DNA of 27,700 bases. Source: UMGS1387 sp045539625. Lineage in GTDB: Bacteria > Bacillota > Clostridia > Oscillospirales > CAG-382. Below, piece by piece: positions 1 to 8,137 of this stretch. Position numbers and translations under genes: made by a program. Positions within the stretch are counted from its first letter, which is position 1. Every line of letters starts with the position of its first letter. The DNA lies in the NCBI GenBank assembly GCA_045539625.1, contig JAZQFS010000118.1:1-27700 (forward strand), written 5' to 3'. The notes under the pieces are model-generated. The model searched no databases, was not told the DNA's origin, and was given only the letters and a program-made list of their open reading frames with translations.

Positions 1-506
1 TCCGCTGACTTCCCTCCACGGCGGGGAGCCTTCCTCTCACATTTTGGCGTGGTGCGTGGATTTGCACAGATAAAAAACGGGATTTGTTGCAAAGCAAGTC
101 AGAGCGATGTGCTCCCACTTTAATAAGCAGTACAGCAACAATGAGGCAGAAAGTTGGTGTTCTCGCTTGGCGAATATAAAAAAAGTTGCCGTTTTCGAGT
201 ATTATAACACCGATAAAATATCACTTATCTTTAGCAGTGAGCAAAAAGTATCACTGTTAATCAGAAGAAACACTTCGCACTACAGCCAAAAAAAGGTGGA
301 AGCCTCCCCGGCTGGAGGAAATCCGCAGGTGTGCGGGTTAGCATGGAGTTTGTTTTGTGTGATAAACCCACCATTTTATCTCTGTGCACACCGAGGACTC
401 CTCCATTGAGGGGAAGCGTTTTGGTTACTTTGACGCTTCGGTCAAAGTTACTCGCTCTCCGCAGAGAGCGAAATTTCCTTGCGATACATTAAACTATCTT
501 TAAAAG
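1..506 (+). repeat. Dispersed structured repeat, copy 1 (alpha half truncated by window edge, plus gamma half)
   Basis: This is the visible part of an alpha-gamma copy of the intergenic repeat family; strand is given as alpha-to-gamma. The window begins inside the alpha half, which matches the other copies up to about position 100. The gamma half follows, from the AATAAGCAGTACAGCAACAAT tract at about 121 to the right terminus near 506. The right end has the family's two hairpins: GTTACTTTGAC/GTCAAAGTTAC (424-434 with 441-451, one T-T mismatch) and GCTCTC-CGCA-GAGAGC (454-469). It ends in TTAAACTATCTTTAAAAG. A 100-codon open frame at 107-409 spans both halves and shows no recognisable protein character, so I treat the region as non-coding. 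The cvpA promoter lies just downstream of the element, not inside it. Confidence 0.85.
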
Positions 507-551
507 AATAATGAAAAAATATTTAAATTATATATTATTGTAAAAAACCTA

Positions 552-580
552 TTGATTTTGATAAAATAAAGTGTTATAAT
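552..580 (+). promoter_or_regulatory. SigA-type promoter for cvpA-pgsA
   Basis: TTGATT at 552-557 and TATAAT at 575-580 are separated by exactly 17 bp, giving a perfect -10 and a 5/6 -35. The expected transcription start is near 587, about 80 nt before the cvpA start codon. It sits just outside the right end of repeat copy 1, so the operon does not need transcription from the repeat. Confidence 0.75.
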
Positions 581-668
581 ACCATAATAATGTAATATAG
601 GGGTAAAATATTAATTTTTTGCCTTGAAGCAATGAAAAAGCCTGTAAAAATCGGCAGAAAGGAGAAAA

Positions 669-1403
669 ATGCAGTACATTGTTGATGTTGCTCTCGCCCT
701 TGTGCTGGTGCTGAATGTGGTAAGATGCACAAAGCGCGGTCTGATAAAATCGCTGTTTGGTCTTGTGTCGGTGATAATTGCAATAGTGGCGGCATATTTC
801 TTCGGCTCGACGGCAGGCGGATTTTTGCGTACAACAGGTGCTTATGAGCATCTCCTTGACAGCACAAGCGACAAAATTTACGAGTATTTTCAAAATGAGG
901 CTTCCGAAAGCTCCGACAAAGCCTTTGAAGGTCTTCAGGATACGGCGTTTATAAAACAGCTTGAAAATATGGGCGTTGACACAAAGAAAGTGCTTATCCG
1001 CTACTCCAAGGATATGCAGACGGGGGCGGCTGATGCTGCCGAAAGCTTTGCCGAGGGTATTGCAAGACCTGTGCTTGAAATTCTGTCAAACGTAGTGGGA
1101 ACGGTGCTGGTATTTGTCATATGTCTGTTGCTGCTGTTTCTGCTGTCGCTGCTTCTTAACAGCCTGTTTAGGCTACCGTTTCTGCGGCAGCTCAACAAAA
1201 TCGGCGGTTTTATTGCAGGAATAATTTTGGGCGTGTTTTATGCCTTTATTCTGTGTATGATAATTAAGAGCCTGCTTCCCTGTCTTCCCGAAAACCCCGT
1301 TATTTATCAGGGCATGGAAGAGGACACGGTGCTGTACGCATTTTTCAGCAGCATAAATCCGCTGTACCTTTTACTTTTCGGCAAATTCTTTAACTTAAAC
1401 TAA
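669..1403 (+). CDS. CvpA family membrane protein
   Basis: This 244-residue protein has the CvpA-family layout. A short N-terminal hydrophobic stretch (about residues 3-17) leads into a basic turn (RCTKRG), then a second membrane segment (about 25-46). A polar, acidic loop of roughly 85 residues follows, then two long hydrophobic segments (about 134-166 and 177-201) and a C-terminal tail. CvpA proteins are inner-membrane proteins linked to colicin V production in E. coli; in Bacillota their role is poorly defined, with proposed links to envelope homeostasis. The ATG at 669 is preceded by AGAAAGGAG at suitable spacing. It is the first gene of a probable two-gene operon with the pgsA-like gene, 28 bp downstream, under the promoter at 552-580. 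The family call rests on topology and the N-terminal motif; the cellular role is not predictable. Confidence 0.7.
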   Translation: MQYIVDVALALVLVLNVVRCTKRGLIKSLFGLVSVIIAIVAAYFFGSTAGGFLRTTGAYEHLLDSTSDKIYEYFQNEASESSDKAFEGLQDTAFIKQLENMGVDTKKVLIRYSKDMQTGAADAAESFAEGIARPVLEILSNVVGTVLVFVICLLLLFLLSLLLNSLFRLPFLRQLNKIGGFIAGIILGVFYAFILCMIIKSLLPCLPENPVIYQGMEEDTVLYAFFSSINPLYLLLFGKFFNLN

Positions 1404-1431
1404 CATAAATTTACTCAGCGAGGAAAAACAA

Positions 1432-1971
1432 ATGAAAATGAAAAACGTACCCAACATTTTATCCGTAATAAGAATACTCCTTGTTCCGCTTTTCGTATAC
1501 TTATTTATGACGGGAAAGGCGGCAGTTGCAGTTGCAGTGTTTATTATATCCGGCTTTACGGATGTGCTTGACGGGTATATTGCCAGAAAATACAACTACA
1601 TAACAAACCTTGGCAAATTCCTTGATCCCTTTGCCGACAAGCTGACACAGTTTACGGCGTTTATCTGTCTGTATCTGACACAGCTTGTTCCCTTATGGAT
1701 GCCTGTTGTTTACTTTCTCAAGGAGCTGGGCACAACCATAGGTGCTCTTGTGGTTTTCAGAAACAGGAAAAAGGTGGTTAAGTCCAACATCTTCGGTAAG
1801 CTTGCAACCTTCTTTGTATTTGCCTTTGTTTGCTTTGTGATTGTTTTCGGCAAATATGTTCCCGAGAGTGTTATCACGGGCATTTGCATTGCTATTTGTT
1901 TATACTTTGTTTTCTCCTGTGCCATGTATGTGGTTGCTGAGGTTCAGTCACGCAAGAAGGAGAAGATTTAG
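1432..1971 (+). CDS. pgsA: CDP-alcohol phosphatidyltransferase, probable phosphatidylglycerophosphate synthase
   Basis: The protein has 179 residues, the usual size for PgsA. It carries the complete CDP-alcohol phosphatidyltransferase signature D-x2-D-G-x2-A-R-x8-G-x3-D-x3-D: D44, D47, G48, A51, R52, G61, D65 and D69. These aspartates bind the metal ions and the CDP-diacylglycerol. The rest is hydrophobic, with several membrane segments as in the family. The N-terminus (NVPNILSVIRILLVP) is typical of PgsA, which makes phosphatidylglycerol phosphate from CDP-diacylglycerol and glycerol 3-phosphate at the cytoplasmic membrane. Another CDP-alcohol transferase, such as a cardiolipin synthase-like form, cannot be excluded. 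It starts at ATG 1432 after GCGAGG and is probably co-transcribed with cvpA. Repeat copy 2 begins about 24 bp after its stop codon, and I see no separate terminator. Confidence 0.85.
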   Translation: MKMKNVPNILSVIRILLVPLFVYLFMTGKAAVAVAVFIISGFTDVLDGYIARKYNYITNLGKFLDPFADKLTQFTAFICLYLTQLVPLWMPVVYFLKELGTTIGALVVFRNRKKVVKSNIFGKLATFFVFAFVCFVIVFGKYVPESVITGICIAICLYFVFSCAMYVVAEVQSRKKEKI

Positions 1972-1994
1972 GTTATTTCTTGTTTTTCATTTTT

Positions 1995-2626
1995 TAAGAT
2001 ACTTAATGTAACTTAGGGGAGTTTCGCTCGTTGCGACGGGCGAGTCATACTTTCTCCTCTGAGAAAGTATCAAAGCAGCCCCCTCAACGGAGGGATGGCT
2101 CGGTCGGGGATATTTTCTCAGTGCTAATTGCGACCGTCGGAGATTAAGGACTCCGACAGTCGGGTAGTACATTCTGTCAGGTAGTGCACCCGACCTCCGC
2201 TGACTTCCCTCCACGGCGGGGAGCCTTCCACCCTCGTTTTGGCGTGGTGCGTGGATTTGCACAGATAAAAAACGGGATTTGTTGCAAAGCTTGTCCGTGA
2301 GTAGTGCTTCCAAATTTGTGCACAGGAGGCTGTCACTGAGGAACAATAGCTTGTTCACAGTCACTATCCCCACGCCCTCGTTTTAGACCAACAGTACACG
2401 ATAGCCTTAGCACTGCAGCCCATTCGAGCGTAAGCGAGCGATGGACAGGGCGCACCGACGACGTACTGAATCGGTTAGTGTATTTATTAGCCCCGCGGCG
2501 AGTCGTGACATCAAAAGTCACGACGATGAGCGGAAGCGTTTTGGTAACTTTGTCGCTTGGGACAAAGTTACTCGTCGTCCGCAGACGACGAAACACTCTT
2601 GCGACACATTAAAGTAACTTTAAAAA
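1995..2626 (+). repeat. Dispersed structured repeat, copy 2 (alpha-beta form)
   Basis: This is a complete copy of about 632 bp filling the gap between pgsA and the clpE-like gene. The left end has GCTCGT-TGCG-ACGGGC (2026-2041, one G-T pair) followed by an ATACTTTCTC/GAGAAAGTAT hairpin. The right end has GTAACTTTGTC/GACAAAGTTAC (2544-2554 with 2561-2571, perfect) and GTCGTC-CGCA-GACGAC (2574-2589, perfect), so the ends are inverted versions of one design. Inside the alpha half, a 12-bp-arm hairpin lies at 2131-2142/2151-2162 with one mismatch; the beta half has a TCGTGAC/GTCACGA hairpin near 2500. Frames open through it differ from copy to copy, so I treat it as non-coding. No promoter for the downstream gene is evident in it. 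Confidence 0.9.
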
Positions 2627-2678
2627 GAAAAATAAAATAAATCAAACATACTCTCTCATTGTCTGAAAGGAAATATTA

Positions 2679-5063
2679 ATGGCGACACTTTGCTCTAAAT
2701 GTAAAAAAAGACCTGCCATGGTCTTTGTTCAAAGAATGGATATGTCGGGAAAGGTGCAAAACGAGGGCTATTGCATTATCTGTGCAAAAGACCTTGGAAT
2801 TAAGCCTGTTACCGATATGATAGAAAAAATGGGAATTGACGAGGAACAGCTTGACAGCCTGTCGGAAGAAATGGAAAATATGATGAACGGCGGTATGTTC
2901 GGCATGGATATGGATTCCCTTATGCCCGGCGGTGAAACTGACGGCGAAGACGGCGACGGTGACGGCGATGATGACGAAACCGAATCACGTGCTCCTTCCT
3001 TTAACCTCGGCTCAATTTTCGGAAATTTAAAGAATTTTCAGAAGAACGATGCACAAGACGGCGAAAACGGCACAAAGGCAGACGGCTCTTCCAAGAAGGA
3101 AGGTAAGAAAAAGACCGACAAGCACCGCAAAAATCTTGAAAGCTTCTGTAATGACCTTACGGCTAAGGCAAGAGAAGGCAAAATCGATAAGGTTATAGGC
3201 AGAGAAAGAGAGCTTGACAGAGTTATTCAGATTCTTTGCAGAAGACAGAAAAACAATCCCTGTCTTATCGGTGAGCCCGGTGTGGGTAAGACGGCAATTG
3301 CCGAGGCGCTGGCTCTTAGAATTGCAAAGGGCGACGTTCCGTTCAAGCTTAAAAAGTGCGAGGTGCATCTGCTTGACATGACAAGCATGGTGGCAGGCAC
3401 ACAGTTCAGAGGTCAGTTTGAAAACAGAATGAAGTCCCTTATTGAAGAAATAAAGAGACTTGGCAACATTATTCTTGTTATAGACGAGGTGCACTCCATT
3501 GCGGCGGCAGGCGATGCCGAGGGCGGTATGAATGCGGCAAACATCTTAAAGCCCGCACTCTCAAGAGGCGAGGTGCAGATTATCGGTGCTACAACCCTTG
3601 CCGAGTACCGCAAGCACATCGAAAAGGACTCGGCTCTTGAAAGACGCTTCCAGCCCGTTGTTATTGCAGAGCCGTCTGTTAAGGATTCAATTGAAATCCT
3701 CAAGGGCATCAAGGAGTATTACGAAAGCTTCCACGGCATAGTAATTCCCGACGAAACGGTGGAAAAGGCGGTAATCTTTGCAGAAAGATACATCACCGAC
3801 AGATTTTTGCCCGACAAGGCTATTGACCTTCTTGACGAAGCTTCAAGCTATCTTGCCCTTAACGATAAAACGGTGTTTGAGGCGGATTACTCAAAGGAAA
3901 AGCTGGACGAGGCTGTCACAAACCGTGAAAAGGCTGAGGCGGAAACTCCAAGCGAGGAGGAAGGTGCAAACGAAGAATACTTTGCACGTCTTGCCGAGGC
4001 AAAAAGCGAAGAATTAAAATACAGACAAATGTATGACAAGGCAACCGAGGAAAGAAAGAACGTAATTCTTCTTCCCGAGCATCTTGCAAAGGTTGTTGAA
4101 ATATGGACGGGCGTTCCTGCAAGCAACATCAACGAGGACGAGTTTGCAAGAATTGACGGTCTTGAAAGAAGACTGAAGGAAAGAATTATCGGTCAGGACA
4201 AGGCGGTAAGTGCCGTAACTCGTGCAATAAAGCGTTCACGTGCAGGCATCTACACCAAGATAAAGCCTGTGTCCTTCATCTTTGCAGGTCCTACGGGCGT
4301 TGGTAAAACCGAGCTTGTAAAGACTTTATCGGCAGATTTATTCGACAGCCCCGAGGCACTTATACGCCTTGATATGTCGGAATTTATGGAAAAACATTCG
4401 GTATCGAGAATTATCGGTGCTCCTCCCGGATATGTGGGCTATGACGAAGCAGGTCAGCTTACCGAAAAGGTGAGAAGAAGACCGTACTGCGTAATCCTCT
4501 TTGACGAAATCGAAAAGGCACACCCCGATGTTCTCAACGTGCTTTTGCAGATACTTGACGACGGCAAGGTAACAGATGCTCACGGCAAGGAAGTAAACTT
4601 CAACAACACCGTCATCATTATGACCACCAACGCAGGCTCTCACGGCACGTCAAACTCCGCAGGCTTCTCCAAGACCATGGACGAGGTTAACGACGACAAG
4701 ACTCACAAGGCGTTGTCACAGTTTTTACGTCCCGAATTTATCAACAGAATTGACGAGGTTATTACCTTCAATCAGTTGACTGAAGAAAACTTCCACGCCA
4801 TAGCAAAAATAATGCTTGGCGAGCTGTCCGCATCCTTATCGGCAAAGGGCATAAGTCTTGACTACACCGACGAGGTTGTGAAAAAGCTTGCCGATATGAG
4901 CTACAGCGTAAAGTACGGGGCAAGAAATCTTCGCCGTACAATCCAGACGGAAATTGAAGACAAGGCGTCCGAGCTTATCATATCAAGCTACGACAGCAAG
5001 ATAAGCGGCATATCCATATATGTGGAAAACGATGAAATTAAGGTTATTGTAACCAAAAAATAA
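2679..5063 (+). CDS. clpE: ClpE-type ATP-dependent unfoldase with N-terminal zinc finger
   Basis: This is a 794-residue Hsp100/Clp ATPase. Instead of the usual Clp N domain, it begins with a Cys4 zinc finger (C5-x2-C8, C32-x2-C35), the arrangement known for ClpE and also McsA. A long, very acidic Gly/Asp-rich linker (about 70-115) and a Lys-rich stretch follow. AAA module 1 has Walker A GEPGVGKT at 198-205 and Walker B ending at D269-E270. A short coiled-coil, glutamate-rich middle segment (about 400-460) comes next. AAA module 2 has Walker A GPTGVGKT at 537-544 and D609-E610. The loop that docks ClpP in relatives has AGF at 661-663 rather than the usual aliphatic-Gly-Phe. The predicted job is ATP-driven unfolding of stress-damaged proteins for ClpP. 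No ctsR, mcsA or mcsB lies beside it. The start ATG follows AAAGGA. The next gene begins 24 bp after the stop, so the two probably share a transcript. Confidence 0.85.
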   Translation: MATLCSKCKKRPAMVFVQRMDMSGKVQNEGYCIICAKDLGIKPVTDMIEKMGIDEEQLDSLSEEMENMMNGGMFGMDMDSLMPGGETDGEDGDGDGDDDETESRAPSFNLGSIFGNLKNFQKNDAQDGENGTKADGSSKKEGKKKTDKHRKNLESFCNDLTAKAREGKIDKVIGRERELDRVIQILCRRQKNNPCLIGEPGVGKTAIAEALALRIAKGDVPFKLKKCEVHLLDMTSMVAGTQFRGQFENRMKSLIEEIKRLGNIILVIDEVHSIAAAGDAEGGMNAANILKPALSRGEVQIIGATTLAEYRKHIEKDSALERRFQPVVIAEPSVKDSIEILKGIKEYYESFHGIVIPDETVEKAVIFAERYITDRFLPDKAIDLLDEASSYLALNDKTVFEADYSKEKLDEAVTNREKAEAETPSEEEGANEEYFARLAEAKSEELKYRQMYDKATEERKNVILLPEHLAKVVEIWTGVPASNINEDEFARIDGLERRLKERIIGQDKAVSAVTRAIKRSRAGIYTKIKPVSFIFAGPTGVGKTELVKTLSADLFDSPEALIRLDMSEFMEKHSVSRIIGAPPGYVGYDEAGQLTEKVRRRPYCVILFDEIEKAHPDVLNVLLQILDDGKVTDAHGKEVNFNNTVIIMTTNAGSHGTSNSAGFSKTMDEVNDDKTHKALSQFLRPEFINRIDEVITFNQLTEENFHAIAKIMLGELSASLSAKGISLDYTDEVVKKLADMSYSVKYGARNLRRTIQTEIEDKASELIISSYDSKISGISIYVENDEIKVIVTKK

Positions 5064-5087
5064 CAGCTAAAGAAAGGCGGAATTATT

Positions 5088-5939
5088 ATGTCAAACAATC
5101 TTACACTTACAGTTATGGCGGCAGGAATGGGGAGCCGTTTCGGCGGTCTTAAGCAGATAGAGCCTGTAGGTCCTCACGGAGAGGTTATCCTTGAATACTC
5201 GGTATACGATGCTCTTGAAGCAGGCTTCGACAAGGCGGTATTTATCATTAAGAAGGCAATTGAAAAGGATTTTCGTGAAATCATCGGAAAGAGAATTGAA
5301 AAGATGATTGACGTTGAGTATGCTTTTCAGGAGCTTGACAAGATTCCCGCACCCTACACAATTCCCGAAGGACGTGTAAAGCCTTGGGGTACAGGTCACG
5401 CAATTCTCTGTGCAAGAGAGTTTATAAACAGTCCTTTTGCGGTTATCAACGCCGACGACTTTTACGGCAAGAGCGGATACCGTGAGCTTGCAAAGCATTT
5501 TTCCGAGAGCACCGAAACCTGTCTTGTAGGCTTCAAGCTCAACAACACGGTAACGGAAAACGGCACTGTTTCCCGAGGTATTTGCACAGTTGAGGACGGC
5601 TATCTCAAGAAGGTTGTTGAAACACACGAGATTCCCTTTAACAACGATTATCCCGAAGACACAATAGCTTCAATGAATATGTGGGGACTTATGCCTTCCT
5701 TCTTTAACGAGCTTGAGGTTGGCTTTGAAAAATTCCTTGCCGAAAAGGGTACGGAGATGAAGAGCGAGTATCTGCTTCCCTTTGTTGTTGACGAGATGAT
5801 CCAAAACAAGGGCGAAAAGGTTAAGGTTCTCACCGCCACCGACAAGTGGTACGGTGTTACATACAAGGAAGACAAGCCTTCTGTTGTCAATGCCATTGCA
5901 GACTACTGCAAGAAGGGGTTATACTCCAAGTTTGACTGA
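5088..5939 (+). CDS. Sugar-phosphate nucleotidyltransferase-like protein (NTP transferase fold)
   Basis: This 283-residue protein carries the N-terminal nucleotide-binding signature of the NTP-transferase superfamily: hydrophobic strand, then GMGSRFGGLKQ, with G13, G15, R17 and K22 in the expected places. A second motif, NADDFYG, has D123-D124 where relatives bind the metal. KPWGTGHA, further upstream, resembles the base-recognition loop. Such enzymes join a sugar or alcohol phosphate to an NTP, releasing pyrophosphate, to make activated precursors for cell-surface polymers. The substrate cannot be told from the sequence; GalU-like, RmlA-like and phosphocholine cytidylyltransferase-like alternatives all remain open. 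It begins 24 bp after the clpE-like gene with an AAGAAAGGCGG ribosome site, so it probably shares that transcript. Nothing in the sequence explains why a protein-quality gene is paired with it. A hairpin at 5963-5982 with a following T-rich stretch may end the transcript. Confidence 0.75.
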   Translation: MSNNLTLTVMAAGMGSRFGGLKQIEPVGPHGEVILEYSVYDALEAGFDKAVFIIKKAIEKDFREIIGKRIEKMIDVEYAFQELDKIPAPYTIPEGRVKPWGTGHAILCAREFINSPFAVINADDFYGKSGYRELAKHFSESTETCLVGFKLNNTVTENGTVSRGICTVEDGYLKKVVETHEIPFNNDYPEDTIASMNMWGLMPSFFNELEVGFEKFLAEKGTEMKSEYLLPFVVDEMIQNKGEKVKVLTATDKWYGVTYKEDKPSVVNAIADYCKKGLYSKFD

Positions 5940-5962
5940 TTTTTTAATTTTTATTTTGCAGG

Positions 5963-5992
5963 GGACGATGCCCACATCGTCCGCTTTCGTTC
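5963..5992 (+). terminator. GACGATG-type hairpin, possible terminator
   Basis: GGACGATG (5963-5970) pairs perfectly with CATCGTCC (5975-5982) across the loop CCCA. GCTTTCGTTCTTTTT follows, giving a T-rich but interrupted tail. The position, 24 bp after the nucleotidyltransferase stop, fits an intrinsic terminator. The same hairpin recurs beside other repeat copies, in places where it does not follow a gene in the right direction, so termination may be only a secondary role. Confidence 0.5.
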
Positions 5993-6004
5993 TTTTTCAG
6001 TTAC

Positions 6005-6637
6005 TTTTAAAGATACTTTAATGTATCGCAAGGAGGTTTCGTCCGTTGCGACGGACGAGTAACTTTGTCCCAAGCGACAAAGTAACCAAAACGCTTCCGC
6101 TCATCGTCGTGACTTTTGAGGTCACGACTCGCCGCGGGGCTAATTAATACACTAACCGATTCTGTACGTCGTCGGTGCGCCCTGTCCATCGCTCGCTTAC
6201 GCTCGAATGGGCTGCAGTGCTAAGGCTATCGTGTTCTGTTGGTCTAAAACGAGGGTGTGGGGATAGTGATTGTGAGCAGGCTGTACTTCCTCGGTGACGC
6301 CTTACTGCACACAAATTTGGAAGCACTACTCACGGACAAGCTTTGCAACAAACCCCAACTTTTTACTGTGCAAATCCAAGCACCACGCCAAAAAGAGGGT
6401 GGAAGGCTCCCCGCCGTGGAGGGAAGTCAGCGGAGGTCGGGAGCAGTGCCTGACGGTACGTACCACCCGACACACGGAGCCCTTAGTCTCCGTGTGTCGC
6501 AATCAGCACAGAGATAATATCCCCGACCGAGCCATCCCTCCGTTGAGGGGGCTGTTTTGATACTTTTCCAGAGGGAAAAGTATGGCTCGCTCGTCGCAAC
6601 GAGCGAAATTCCCCTAAGTTACATTAAGTATCTCAAA
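6005..6637 (-). repeat. Dispersed structured repeat, copy 3 (beta-alpha, reversed)
   Basis: This complete copy of about 633 bp is inverted relative to copy 2 (strand given as alpha-to-beta). The left terminus has TTAAAGATACTTTAATG, then GTCCGT-TGCG-ACGGAC (6041-6056, perfect) and a GTAACTTTGTC/GACAAAGTAAC hairpin with one A-A mismatch. The right end has ATACTTTTCC/GGAAAAGTAT and GCTCGT-CGCA-ACGAGC. The alpha hairpin is special here: CGACACACGGAG (6468-6479) pairs perfectly with CTCCGTGTGTCG (6488-6499), whereas the other copies use CGACCGTCGGAG with its complement. The central base pairs have changed together. It separates the clpE-like gene pair from the his operon and leaves the hisZ promoter untouched. 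Confidence 0.9.
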
Positions 6638-6638
6638 C

Positions 6639-6660
6639 GGGTCGATGTGGGCATCGACCC
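6639..6660. repeat. Variant GACGATG-type hairpin
   Basis: GGGTCGATG (6639-6647) pairs perfectly with CATCGACCC (6652-6660). Read on the minus strand it matches the GGGACGATG/CATCGTCCC hairpins elsewhere in the window, except that one A-T pair is swapped to T-A on both arms. It lies between the inner and outer right ends of repeat copy 3. Confidence 0.75.
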
Positions 6661-6747
6661 CTACGAAAAAGGAGAAGAGAGTAAGTATGCCTCGTCCGTC
6701 GCAACGGGCGAAACCTTCTTGCGATACATAAAGTATCTTTAAAAAAG
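6661..6747 (-). repeat. Extra terminal module outside repeat copy 3
   Basis: A second, solo copy of the repeat terminus follows the variant hairpin. It has a TGCG-class hairpin (GTCCGT-CGCA-ACGGGC, with one mismatched or wobble pair), then GCGAAACCTTCTTGCGATAC and CATAAAGTATCTTTAAAAAAG. This is the same end sequence as the element itself, without an element body. An A-rich tract follows, as at the other right ends. Confidence 0.75.
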
Positions 6748-6785
6748 AAAAAAAGAAAAAAGAATAAAATAATCCCCAAAACCCC

Positions 6786-6814
6786 TTGACATATGTAAAA
6801 AACAGTAGTATAAT
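6786..6814 (+). promoter_or_regulatory. Consensus SigA promoter for hisZGD
   Basis: TTGACA (6786-6791) and TATAAT (6809-6814) both match consensus exactly with a 17-bp spacer. The leader is about 100 nt, A-rich, and shows no T-box, leader-peptide histidine run or terminator that would suggest attenuation. No clear operator is seen. Confidence 0.9.
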
Positions 6815-6919
6815 TTATCACGTTATCACTTTACCGAAATAAAGCGATAAAGCAAAACGATAAGAAAAAATAGTAAAAATAAAGTAAAATGCAATAACCC
6901 ATCGGAGGAAAAGAGAAAA

Positions 6920-8137
6920 TTGAGTATCAGAAGAAAAAACATTCCCGACGGTATGAGGGATATGATTTATGCCGAAAATAAAGCGGTGCAAAGCCTCGGC
7001 GAAAAGGTGTGCGCACTGTATGAAAAAAGAGGCTATGGCTGTGTTGTAACGCCTGCTTTGGAATATTATGACGTGTTCAACTTCGACAGCCAGACTATCC
7101 CCGAGGAAAATATGTTCAAGCTTACCGACAAAAGCGGAAGACTTGTTGTTATGCGTCCCGATAATACAACGCCTATGGCAAGAATTGCGGCAACACGTCT
7201 TAAAAACGCTCCCCGTCCTCTGAAGCTGTACTATAACCAGAACGTGTTCAGAATTTCCAAGGACTATTCGGGCAAGAGAAGCGAATTTGCTCAGACCGGT
7301 ATTGAAATATTCGGCGGAGATACGCTTCGTTCCGATATTGAAGCGGTGGTTACGGCTTTGCGTACCCTTCGTGAAATCAGCCAGTTTTACGGCGGTAATG
7401 TCAACTATAAGCTTGAATTGGGACACGCTCATTTCTGCAAGGCTCTTTTGGATGCGGCAAAGCTTTCCGATGAAGCAAGAGAGCTTGTGACTAAGTACAT
7501 CGGTGCCAAAAACTCCTCCTCACTTGAGGTTTTGGGGGCTGATGACAAGCTTGATACCGATTTTATGGAAAAAATCCGCAAAATCCCCCGTCTTTACGGC
7601 TCGAAAAATGTTATAGACAAGGCAAGAGAGCTGTGCTCGGGCGTTGAAAATGCCAAGGAAGCACTTGACTATCTTGAAGCTATTTACGATATTCTTGACG
7701 AAAACGGCTTTTCCGAGAACATTTCCATCGACCTTGCCACCGTCAATGATATGGACTACTACACAGGTGTTGTGTTCAGAGGCTACATTGACTACACGGG
7801 CGAGGCGGTGCTCGGTGGCGGAAGGTACGACAATCTTATGTCAAACTTCGGCGAAAGCGAGGGTGCGACAGGCTTCGGTGTAAACCTCAGCGTTGTATCG
7901 GACAAGCTTACAAGGGCTGTGGGCATTTCACAGCAGGCTGAAAAGAAGGTGCTTGTTCACTACGGCGACACAGGTCTTCTTTCAAAGGCGCTTAATTACA
8001 TTGAAAACTGCGGTGACGTGTGTATGCTCAGCTGTTTTGAAAATGCCGACGAGTGCGTCGAATATGCAAAGCAGGGCAAAATCTCAAAGGTTGTTGAGGT
8101 AACACGGGGCGGTATTTCGGAGGTGTGGTCGATATGA
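6920..8137 (+). CDS. hisZ: ATP phosphoribosyltransferase regulatory subunit HisZ
   Basis: This 405-residue protein is built like the catalytic core of a class II histidyl-tRNA synthetase. The N-terminal PDGMRD segment, motif 2 region (YYNQNVFR, then EFAQTGIEIFG) and a motif 3-like GGGRYDNL with GATGFGVNL are all present. The motif 3 end lacks the usual synthetase pattern. HisZ has no aminoacylation role. It binds short HisG to form the ATP phosphoribosyltransferase complex and confers histidine feedback control on the first step of histidine biosynthesis. The neighbour decides between HisZ and HisS: hisG follows with a 4-nt ATGA overlap and is the short form that needs HisZ. The start is TTG at 6920, supported by GGAGG at 6904-6908 and the following ribosome-to-start distance. 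A consensus promoter lies about 105 nt upstream. Confidence 0.9.
   Translation: MSIRRKNIPDGMRDMIYAENKAVQSLGEKVCALYEKRGYGCVVTPALEYYDVFNFDSQTIPEENMFKLTDKSGRLVVMRPDNTTPMARIAATRLKNAPRPLKLYYNQNVFRISKDYSGKRSEFAQTGIEIFGGDTLRSDIEAVVTALRTLREISQFYGGNVNYKLELGHAHFCKALLDAAKLSDEARELVTKYIGAKNSSSLEVLGADDKLDTDFMEKIRKIPRLYGSKNVIDKARELCSGVENAKEALDYLEAIYDILDENGFSENISIDLATVNDMDYYTGVVFRGYIDYTGEAVLGGGRYDNLMSNFGESEGATGFGVNLSVVSDKLTRAVGISQQAEKKVLVHYGDTGLLSKALNYIENCGDVCMLSCFENADECVEYAKQGKISKVVEVTRGGISEVWSI

Noticed and set aside
107..409. 100-codon open frame in repeat copy 1
   Set aside because: It spans the alpha-gamma junction, the matching frame is broken in copy 5, and the translation has no protein-like character or ribosome site.
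1987..2373. 128-codon minus-strand frame through repeat copy 2, with similar stretches in copies 3-6
   Set aside because: The frame is open in part of each copy because the DNA is similar, but starts, stops and frame shifts differ. Changes keep hairpin pairing, not amino acids.
6815..6919. T-box or histidine leader-peptide attenuator in front of hisZ
   Set aside because: The leader is short and A-rich; no T-box sequence, histidine codon run or terminator stem was found.
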